Below are positions 1 through 5,793 of a stretch of DNA of 9,825 bases, piece after piece. Origin of the DNA: Pseudomonadota bacterium (lineage in GTDB: Bacteria; Pseudomonadota; Alphaproteobacteria; Acetobacterales; Acetobacteraceae). Position 1 is the first letter of the stretch, and each line of letters begins with the position of its first letter. A program made the translations under genes and the position numbers. The notes under the pieces were generated by a model. The model was not told the origin of the DNA, ran no database searches, and saw nothing but the letters and a program-made list of their open reading frames with translations. Location of the stretch: NCBI GenBank assembly GCA_021798375.1, contig JAJZHU010000070.1:1-9825 (forward strand), read 5' to 3'.

Positions 1-142
1 CTTGCGCGCCGGCTGCCGAGAAACGTGACCCGTTACCATGGTTATTTTGGGACGTAATTGTGTTTCGCAAGTGGCGCGGGTTGGCGGGTATCAAATGAAT
101 TGTGAAGTTGGATCGGTGTTCGACCCTTGCCGCCCCCTTTTT

Positions 143-192
143 TAGAGCATGATCGCCGCAGGTTGAATAACACGCAGGCGTGAATCATGCGC
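143..192. repeat. Imperfect hairpin, REP-like unit
   Basis: GCATGAT (147-153) pairs with ATCATGC (184-190), and CGCC (154-157) pairs with GGCG (177-180) across a 3-base bulge. Its left flank TAGAGCATGATCG matches TAGAGCATGTTCG at 206-218 in 12 of 13 positions, so the same outer sequence occurs three times between 143 and 258 (once inverted, at 245-257). This looks like an intergenic palindromic repeat of the kind scattered through many alphaproteobacterial genomes. That family assignment is inference, as the rest of the genome is not visible. Confidence 0.4.
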
Positions 193-259
193 AAAAACAA
201 AAAGCTAGAGCATGTTCGTCGCACATATGTGGTTCAACGTGATCCGAACATGCTCTAGC
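193..259 (-). terminator. Intrinsic terminator of the amiC-mrcA-prfB unit
   Basis: A perfect 15-bp inverted repeat (204-218 with 245-259; arm CGAACATGCTCTAGC) encloses a 26-base loop that itself contains the palindrome CACATATGTG (222-231). Read on the minus strand, the stem is followed at once by TTTTTGTTTTTG (203-192), the expected U-rich tract. It starts 9 bases after the prfB stop codon. On the plus strand no T tract follows, so it should act mainly on leftward transcription. The loop is longer than usual, but the stem and U tract are strong. Confidence 0.85.
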
Positions 260-268
260 GGGTGTTTC

Positions 269-1400
269 TTATTGGGCGTTCGCGCTGGCCTCGCTGCGTG
301 TGGCGCCCACGCGCTGAGCCAGCGAGGCGGCCATGAACGCGTCGAGGTTGCCGTCGAGCACGGCAGCGGGATTGCCGGTCTCGTAATTGGTACGCAGGTC
401 TTTGACAAGCTGATAGGGGGCGAGCACGTAGGAGCGGATCTGGTGGCCCCAGCCGATGTCGGTTTTGGCGCTTTCCACCGCGGCCGACAGCGCTTCGCGG
501 CGCTGCAGTTCCTGTTCGTAGAGGCGGGCTTTCAGCATTCCCATCGCGGTGGCGCGGTTGCGGTGTTGGCTGCGGTCGGTTTGGCAGGCGACGATGATGC
601 CGGAAGGAACGTGGGTGATGCGGATGGCGGATTCGGTCTTGTTCACATGTTGACCGCCGGCGCCCGAGGCGCGGAAGGTATCGACTTTCAGGTCGGCCTC
701 GTTGATGTCCACTTCAAACGTGTCATCGACCACGGGATAGACCCACACGCTGGCAAAGCTGGTTTGGCGGCGGGCATTGGCGTCGAACGGGCTGATGCGC
801 ACCAGGCGATGCACCCCCGCTTCGGTCTTCAGCCAGCCATAGGCGTTGGGGCCGCTGATTTGCAGCGTGGCCGATTTGATGCCGGCCTGTTCGCCGTCGG
901 ATTGTTCCATCAGCGTGATCTTATAGCCGTGTGCTTCGGACCATCGCATATACATACGCAATAGCATTTCAGCCCAATCCTGGGCTTCGGTGCCGCCGGC
1001 GCCGGCATTGACTTCAAGATAGGCGTCGTTGCCATCGGCTTCGCCCGACAGCAGGCTTTCGATTTCGCGCCGTTTGGCTTCGTCGGCGAGTGCCTGCAAC
1101 GCGGCGATGGCGTCTTTGACCATCGCTTCGTCGGATTCCATCTCGGCGAGTTCGATCAGTTCGTTGGTTTCGGCCACGTCGGCTTCGAGTTTGACCAAAC
1201 CTTTGGTCTGGGACTCCAGCCGGTTGCGTTCACGCATGATTTTTTGCGCTTTTTCGGCGTCGTTCCACAGGTTGGGGTCTTCGACCTGGTTGTTCAGCTC
1301 GTCGAGGCGACCGATGGCGACATCCCAGTCAAAGATGCCTCCTCAGCAGCGTCACCGACTGCTTGATCTGTTCGTTCAGGGATTCTGATTGCGCGCTCAT
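269..1400 (-). CDS. prfB: Peptide chain release factor 2 (with +1 programmed frameshift)
   Basis: RF2 recognises UGA and UAA in the ribosomal A site and triggers peptidyl-tRNA hydrolysis in the cytoplasm. The gene is in two frames. A 23-codon first frame (ATG 1400-1398, beginning MSAQSESLNEQIKQ) ends at TGA 1331-1329. A +1 shift on CTT then continues at GAC 1330-1328 (DWDVAIGRLDEL...) to TAA at 271-269, giving about 376 residues (E. coli: 365). The stop-codon selectivity tripeptide SPF is at about residues 203-205, and the catalytic GGQ at about 248-250 within SGAGGQHVNKTES, nearly the same numbering as in E. coli. SPF rather than PxT marks it as RF2, not RF1. The glutamine of GGQ is normally methylated by PrmC. 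The start codon has only a weak ribosome binding site. mrcA ends 47 bases upstream with no terminator between, so co-transcription is likely. Gene finders that do not model the frameshift will start it at the internal ATG 1237 and lose 54 residues. Confidence 0.97.
1328..1343 (-). promoter_or_regulatory. prfB: RF2 programmed +1 frameshift signal
   Basis: On the minus strand the order is AGGAGG (1343-1338), CAT (1337-1335), CTT (1334-1332), TGA (1331-1329), C. It has the same layout and spacing as the E. coli prfB site (AGG GGG TAT CTT TGA C): an internal Shine-Dalgarno-like hexamer three bases before the CTT slip codon, and a UGA followed by C, a poor termination context. When RF2 is scarce the ribosome pauses at UGA and slips +1 on CUU to make full-length RF2, so the protein autoregulates its synthesis. 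The mechanism is established for the family; its use here is inferred from the exact motif and from RF2 homology resuming directly in the +1 frame. Confidence 0.96.
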
Positions 1401-1447
1401 GGGATCGTTCGTTTTTACAGACAGAGGTGTGTGCGAAAGGGGCCGGG

Positions 1448-4216
1448 TTAATACAGGTTGCCCAGCGATTTGTCGATGCTGCTTGGGTTGGCGGGCGGGG
1501 CCGGAACTGCTCCGGGTGCCGCGGGTGTTGTGCCGGGTGGTGTGGGTCCGGCTGGCGTTGTGCCCGATGGCCCAGATGGTGGGGCGCCTGGGGGCGTTGT
1601 TGCCGCAGCGGTGTTGGTCTCGGCGGGGGTGCCGTCCGGGTTGGTGGCGATCGGTTTGCCGTTTTGATCGAGTCCGGTGGCGTTGGCGATGGGCAGATCG
1701 TCGTTGGAGGCGCCCGGCACCTGATTGGGGCGGAAGGCATCGGCGACAATGGTGCTGCCACCATGGTTGCCGTCGCCGCTGCTGCCGCTGTCCCAATCGG
1801 CCAGGGTCAGGCCGGGGGGCATGCGAAATTGCAAATTGGGGCGCGATTTCAGCGCCGCCGCCATATAATCGTGCCAGATGGGGGCGGCGATCGAGCCGCC
1901 GGTTTCGTTGACGCCCAGCGATGCCGGGTTGTCGAAGCCCACCCACACCATGGTGGTCAGGTCGGGGGTGAAGCCGCCGAACCAGGCGTCGTTGAAATCC
2001 TCGGTGGTGCCGGTTTTTCCGGCAATTTCGCGGTCTTTCAGGTCTGTGCCCGCCGCCAGCGTGCCGGTGCCGCGCTGCACGACACCTTCCATCATGCGGA
2101 TCAATTGATACACGCTTTGCGGATCGGCGATCTGCTTGCGTTGATCATCGATATGCGGTTGGGCGTTGGGATCGGAGCAATTGGCGCAATCAAACCCGGC
2201 GGGGCGGGAAATGACGTGGCCTTGGCGGTCTTGTACGCTGTCGATCAGCGTGGGGGTTACTTCCTTGCCGCCCGCATCCAGGCTGGCATAGGCGCCGGCT
2301 TGGCGCAGCACGGTGGTTTCGATGGCGCCGATGGCCGCCGATGGCACTTTGGGCATGTTGTCGATGACATGGAAATCGGCGGCGGTGGCCGCCACGGCAT
2401 TAAGCCCGACGGTCAACGCGACCCGCACGGTGACGGCGTTGAGCGAGTCTTCGAGCGCCACGCGCAACGGTGTGGGGCCGTTGAAGGTCATTTCATAATT
2501 ATTGGGGCGCCACACAGGTTGGCCCGGCCCCATATCCATGGTGATCGGCCCGTCGAGGAATTGTTGGCTGGGCGAGATGCCTTGTTCCAGCGCCGTCAGA
2601 TAAACAAACGGCTTGAAGGACGAGCCGGGTTGGCGGTTGGCCTGGGTGGCGCGGTCGAATTGGCTTTGGGCAAAGCTCCAACCGCCCGAAAGCGCCAACA
2701 CGCGGCCGGTGGTGGGATCGAGCGAGATCAGCGCGCCTTCCACTTTCGGGACCTGGCGCAATTCCAGATGGGTGGGTTGGCCGCTTTTCCCGGTGGTCGC
2801 GGGGATAACCTCGGCCATCACCACGTCGCCCGGCGCGATCACGTCGTCCATTTTCTTTGGTGTGCGGCCCAGATCGCCGTCTTTCCCGGCACGGCGGGCC
2901 CATTTCACGTCGGCGAGATTCATTGGCAGAGTTTGCGCGATGGCGTCGGAAGGCAGCGCGCCCGGCGGCACATAAAGGTAACCCAGTGTGGCCGATGTGG
3001 CGGATTCGTGGAGCACGACGGCCATCACCCAATTATTCAACATCGCGGCGGGCTTGGGCACGGCGCTGAGCGACGAGATCCAATTGTTGGCCAACAGCGG
3101 GCCGGTGTCGATGTGGCTGACGGCGCCGCGCCAGCCGCCATATTTGCGGTCGTAGGCCATCAGGCCGTTGCGCAGCGCGATGTCGGCGGCGGCTTGCAAT
3201 TGGGGATCGAGGCTGGTGCGGATGATATAGCCGCCGGTGAGCACATCATTGCCATAGGTATCGACCAGTTCGCGGCGGACTTCTTCGGCGAACCATTCGC
3301 CTCCCACCACCTCATCCGGGCGGCGAAACGGGGCGGCGTCGATCGGGGTGGCCTTGGCGGCGTCCGCTTGCGCCTGGGTGATGGCGTGATCGTTGGCCAT
3401 GCGATCCAGCACCCAATCGCGCCGCGCCTTGGCGGCTTCGGGGAAGCGGAACGGGTTGTAATGGGCCGGCGCCTTGGGCAACACCGCCAGAAACGCGGCT
3501 TCCGGCAAGGTGAGATCATCGAGCGATTTGTTGAAATAGCTCTGGGCGGCGGCGGCCACGCCATATGACGAGAGGCCCAGATTGATCTCGTTGAGATATA
3601 GTTCGAGGATGTGCTGCTTGCTCATCGATTGCTCGACGCGGGTGGCGATGATCAGTTCGCGCACCTTGCGCGAGATGGTGGGCGCGTCGTCGAGCAGGAT
3701 GTTGCGGGCAACCTGTTGGGTGATGGTGGACGCGCCGATCGGGCGGCGGCCTTTGCCATATTGCAGTATGTCGGTGATGGCGGCGCGCGCCATGGCTTCG
3801 GGGTCGATGCCGGGGTTGGTCCAGAAATTCTGATCCTCGGCGGAAATAAATGCCTGCTGTACCATCGGGGGAATGGCCGACAGCGGGACATAGATGCGCC
3901 GTTCGCTGGCCAGTTCCGAGACCAACTGTGAATTGCCGGCATAGACGCGGCTCATGACCGCGGGTTGGTAATTGCGCAATGTGTCGAGCGAGGGCAGATC
4001 GATGGAGTAGCGTTCATAGATCCGCCAAGCCACAAACCCACCGACGATCGCCGCCATCAGGCCGATGCCCAACGCGAGCCCAAAGAGGCGGCCGATCAGG
4101 CGCAGCGCCCAATGCGGTTTGTGGCCCGGTGCCTTGGGTTTGTTCGCTTTGGGCGGATTTTGGTGCGGATCCTGGCCTTTGCGGGCCAATCTGTCTTCGG
4201 GGGTTAGGCCAACCAT
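1448..4216 (-). CDS. mrcA: Class A penicillin-binding protein 1A (bifunctional glycosyltransferase/transpeptidase)
   Basis: It polymerises lipid II into glycan strands and cross-links the stem peptides on the periplasmic face of the inner membrane. The protein has 922 residues. A basic, proline-rich cytoplasmic N-terminus (1-35) precedes one membrane segment (about 38-64). The GT51 domain (about 95-275) shows SAEDQNFW with catalytic E127, GASTITQQVARN (161-172) and ILELYLNEINLG (203-214). An intervening region with OB-like strands (about 340-485) follows. The transpeptidase domain has SxxK in PGSSFKP (S532 nucleophile, K535), SLN (591-593) and KTGT (734-737). A Cys-x-x-Cys pair (C677, C680) lies before the KTG motif. 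The tail (about 863-911) is low-complexity Pro/Thr/Gly/Ala. The start at 4216 is preferred: the next upstream ATG (4245) is out of frame. Only a weak GAGAG-type ribosome binding site is seen. It lies 98 bases downstream of amiC and 47 upstream of prfB. It is also known as ponA in this group. Confidence 0.96.
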   Translation of the reverse strand: MVGLTPEDRLARKGQDPHQNPPKANKPKAPGHKPHWALRLIGRLFGLALGIGLMAAIVGGFVAWRIYERYSIDLPSLDTLRNYQPAVMSRVYAGNSQLVSELASERRIYVPLSAIPPMVQQAFISAEDQNFWTNPGIDPEAMARAAITDILQYGKGRRPIGASTITQQVARNILLDDAPTISRKVRELIIATRVEQSMSKQHILELYLNEINLGLSSYGVAAAAQSYFNKSLDDLTLPEAAFLAVLPKAPAHYNPFRFPEAAKARRDWVLDRMANDHAITQAQADAAKATPIDAAPFRRPDEVVGGEWFAEEVRRELVDTYGNDVLTGGYIIRTSLDPQLQAAADIALRNGLMAYDRKYGGWRGAVSHIDTGPLLANNWISSLSAVPKPAAMLNNWVMAVVLHESATSATLGYLYVPPGALPSDAIAQTLPMNLADVKWARRAGKDGDLGRTPKKMDDVIAPGDVVMAEVIPATTGKSGQPTHLELRQVPKVEGALISLDPTTGRVLALSGGWSFAQSQFDRATQANRQPGSSFKPFVYLTALEQGISPSQQFLDGPITMDMGPGQPVWRPNNYEMTFNGPTPLRVALEDSLNAVTVRVALTVGLNAVAATAADFHVIDNMPKVPSAAIGAIETTVLRQAGAYASLDAGGKEVTPTLIDSVQDRQGHVISRPAGFDCANCSDPNAQPHIDDQRKQIADPQSVYQLIRMMEGVVQRGTGTLAAGTDLKDREIAGKTGTTEDFNDAWFGGFTPDLTTMVWVGFDNPASLGVNETGGSIAAPIWHDYMAAALKSRPNLQFRMPPGLTLADWDSGSSGDGNHGGSTIVADAFRPNQVPGASNDDLPIANATGLDQNGKPIATNPDGTPAETNTAAATTPPGAPPSGPSGTTPAGPTPPGTTPAAPGAVPAPPANPSSIDKSLGNLY

Positions 4217-4314
4217 AAATGATCTTGCTCTCGCGCGGTAAGCATGGCTGCTCTTAGACTGTTCTGGCGCGCGATAGAAGGGCGCAAGCTATAAATTCGA
4301 TAATCGCGATCGGA

Positions 4315-5148
4315 TCAGCCCGGCAGGCGGGTGAATGCGGCCGTCGTCTCGAAATAGGCATCGACGGCATTTTTCATCGATTGGGCGATCAGCCTGCGGT
4401 GATCGGCGCGGTGGAGTGCGGCTTCGTCCTTGCGGTTCGACATAAAGCCCATTTCCACCAGAACGCTGGGGATGTCGGCGGCGCTGAGCACCACGAAGCG
4501 GGCCTGACGGCTGGGGTTGACCAGCAAAGGCAATTCACGGCCCAGATTTTTTACCACGCTGTGCGCCATCCGGGCGGAGCAGGTTTTGGTCTCTTTTTCC
4601 AGCAGGCTGGTCAGGATATTGGCCACTATTGGCGGTTCCGCGTGGAAATTAAGCGCGCCAAAGCGGTCGGCGCTGTTTTCGCGCTCGGCCAGCAGAGCGG
4701 TTTGGTGGTCGGAAGCCTTGTTGGCCATGGTGTAGACGCTGGCACCGCGGACGAACGGATCGGGCAGCGCATCGGCGTGCATGGAAACGAACAGATCGGC
4801 TCGTTTCGAGTGGGCGAAATCGACGCGATGTTCCAGCGGGATGAACCGATCGCTCGTGCGGGTCATCGCCACATGGTATTTGCCGGAAGCAGTGAGCAGA
4901 TGCGCCAGTTCGGTGGCGGTGGCAAAGGCAACGTGTTTTTCATAGAGCCCCGTGATGCCGATGGCGCCGGGATCTTTGCCGCCGTGGCCGGGATCGATCA
5001 CCACCAGGGGCAGGGCAGCCGCGGGGGATTTGTGCGGGGGATGTTTGACACGACGCCCCGCCTCGGCGATGCCGGGCACCACCAAGCCGGGAAGCAGAAA
5101 GCTCGCGGCCAAACCGCGTCGCAACAAATAGCGCCGGGGCAACATCAT
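4315..5148 (-). CDS. amiC: N-acetylmuramoyl-L-alanine amidase, AmiC-like (Amidase_3)
   Basis: A zinc amidase that cuts between N-acetylmuramic acid and L-alanine of peptidoglycan, acting in the periplasm in cell separation and wall turnover. The protein has 277 residues. Its N-terminus has two Arg pairs (R5-R6, R10-R11), a hydrophobic stretch and a likely cleavage after AEA (28-30), which resembles a Tat signal; E. coli AmiA and AmiC are Tat substrates. The Amidase_3 fold starts at about residue 48. Expected zinc ligands are H55 (DPGHGG), E70 (LYEKH) and H124 (SMHAD), and E232 in VLVEMGFMSN is the catalytic glutamate. The segment at about 172-206 (VANILTSLLEKETK onward) corresponds to the helical insert that blocks the active site in AmiB/AmiC-type enzymes until an activator such as an EnvC/NlpD/DipM-type LytM protein binds. 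There is no room for an N-terminal AMIN targeting domain. Translation may begin at either of two adjacent ATGs (5148 or 5145); no clear ribosome binding site is seen. It is first in the amiC-mrcA-prfB run and divergent from rne. Confidence 0.93.
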   Translation of the reverse strand: MMLPRRYLLRRGLAASFLLPGLVVPGIAEAGRRVKHPPHKSPAAALPLVVIDPGHGGKDPGAIGITGLYEKHVAFATATELAHLLTASGKYHVAMTRTSDRFIPLEHRVDFAHSKRADLFVSMHADALPDPFVRGASVYTMANKASDHQTALLAERENSADRFGALNFHAEPPIVANILTSLLEKETKTCSARMAHSVVKNLGRELPLLVNPSRQARFVVLSAADIPSVLVEMGFMSNRKDEAALHRADHRRLIAQSMKNAVDAYFETTAAFTRLPG

Positions 5149-5423
5149 GTGGGGTTGTTTAACACAATAGATTTAGAAAAGCACGCTGTCCCTTGGTTTG
5201 GATGAATTTTATTTGATTTTGGTTGCCACAAAGCAGGGGGCGGGAATCGTTTTTGATGCGGCACACTTGCGGGAGGTCCGAGAATGCGTCATGGTGCCGC
5301 AACTGTAGCTTCGTGCCCGGTGGGACTGGCGTAGGACAGCGGACGTTTTTACGTTTTGTCATGTTCTATCAAAGACTTCGGTGCAATCAGGTGGCGAGAA
5401 CGGCCCCCATCCAAACCCTTTGG

Positions 5424-5450
5424 CCAGATTGGTCCTGTTGACCAGATTGG
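5424..5450. repeat. 9-bp direct repeat at 18-bp spacing in rne leader
   Basis: CCAGATTGG occurs at 5424-5432 and again at 5442-5450, so the copies start 18 bases apart. Between them a small stem TGGTC/GACCA (5430-5434 with 5440-5444) can form, which uses one half of each repeat. It could be a protein-binding direct repeat or part of alternative RNA pairings; nothing else supports either reading. Confidence 0.4.
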
Positions 5451-5604
5451 AACAGAGAGGGGAGTGTGGAGCCGCTGCCCTTGCACGAGGCTTGGTGAGC
5501 CAATCCTTTGGCACATGTCTTTGGGCGTGTGTCCGTCTGTTAGGGACCGATGAACGTCGCTTTGCAAGCACAGCCCAATGGGGCAAATGCCCATTTGGTA
5601 ATGT

Positions 5605-5628
5605 CCAAACCGGGAGATCTCGGTTTGG
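5605..5628 (+). other. Perfect 8-bp hairpin in rne leader
   Basis: CCAAACCG (5605-5612) pairs perfectly with CGGTTTGG (5621-5628) around an 8-base loop containing AGATCT. It is the cleanest stem in the leader and is preceded by a second, bulged stem with a GGGC/GCCC core and AAAT loop (5575-5598). Single-stranded A/U-rich loops next to stems are typical RNase E targets, so these are candidate autoregulatory elements; that role is inference. Confidence 0.45.
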
Positions 5629-5666
5629 CCGCTCTGGGCCTGAGCGACGTGATGTGGCGCGGCGCC

Positions 5667-5687
5667 GCCGTGCGGACGGCTGTTTTT
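5667..5687 (+). terminator. Terminator-like hairpin (possible attenuator) in rne leader
   Basis: GCCGT (5667-5671) and ACGGC (5676-5680) form a 5-bp GC-rich stem with a GCGG loop, followed by TG and five T residues (5683-5687). It has the form of a short intrinsic terminator about 110 bases before the rne start. The stem is short, so read-through is expected and the site may be fortuitous. Confidence 0.3.
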
Positions 5688-5705
5688 GAAACTTCCATCC
5701 TGCTC

Positions 5706-5723
5706 GGCGCCAAACGCCTTTTT
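5706..5723 (+). terminator. Second terminator-like hairpin in rne leader
   Basis: GGCG (5706-5709) and CGCC (5715-5718) form a 4-bp stem with a CCAAA loop, followed directly by TTTTT (5719-5723). It lies 19 bases after the first terminator-like element. The stem is very short and would be inefficient alone; the tandem arrangement is what makes it worth recording. Confidence 0.22.
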
Positions 5724-5793
5724 GCAATTAATTTCAGCGACCAGGACGACGCGCCCCCGGGCGCACGCATGGCGCTGTGGAGCTTCCTTTCTA

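Larger units (their letters stand above)
5149..5793. promoter_or_regulatory. Divergent intergenic region with long rne leader
   Basis: These 645 bases separate the amiC and rne starts and must hold the promoters of both. The part next to amiC (about 5158-5222) is AT-rich and the best place for promoters, but I cannot name a -35/-10 pair with confidence on either strand. The remainder is rich in inverted repeats on the rne strand: TGCGGCAC/GTGCCGCA (5257-5264 with 5294-5301), CCAAA/TTTGG (5411-5423), TGGTC/GACCA (5430-5444), a bulged stem at 5575-5598, CCAAACCG/CGGTTTGG (5605-5628) and a GC-rich stem at 5751-5764. E. coli rne has a 361-nt structured leader through which RNase E represses its own synthesis. 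A comparable role here is inference from length and structure, not from sequence match. Confidence 0.6.

Noticed and set aside
42..224. Small minus-strand open frame left of the prfB terminator
   Set aside because: It begins in the terminator loop, spans the repeat-like hairpin, has unusual Cys/Arg composition and no ribosome binding site or homology.
212..964. Open frame of 250 codons on the plus strand opposite prfB
   Set aside because: It begins inside the prfB terminator hairpin and is antisense to conserved RF2 sequence; no family resemblance.
1427..3568. Open frame of 713 codons on the plus strand opposite mrcA
   Set aside because: It lies wholly antisense to a gene with all PBP1A motifs, its protein has no recognisable family, and long antisense frames are common in GC-rich coding DNA.
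5223..5345. Cobalamin-riboswitch-like words: GGTTGCC, GGGA and CCGCAACTGTAGC in order ahead of rne
   Set aside because: CCGCAACTGTA resembles a conserved box of B12 riboswitches, but the P4 stem, the GCCACTGG and GGAAGG segments and the AGTCAGGAGACC-type B12 box are absent, the spacing is off, and rne is not a B12-related gene. A covariance-model search (Rfam RF00174) would settle it; a significant hit would overturn this rejection.
5686..5793. Upstream in-frame ATG giving rne 36 extra N-terminal residues
   Set aside because: The extra residues show no RNase E homology and fall in the leader across the second terminator-like hairpin. The ATG at 5794 has GGAG at a suitable distance and matches the usual start of the family.
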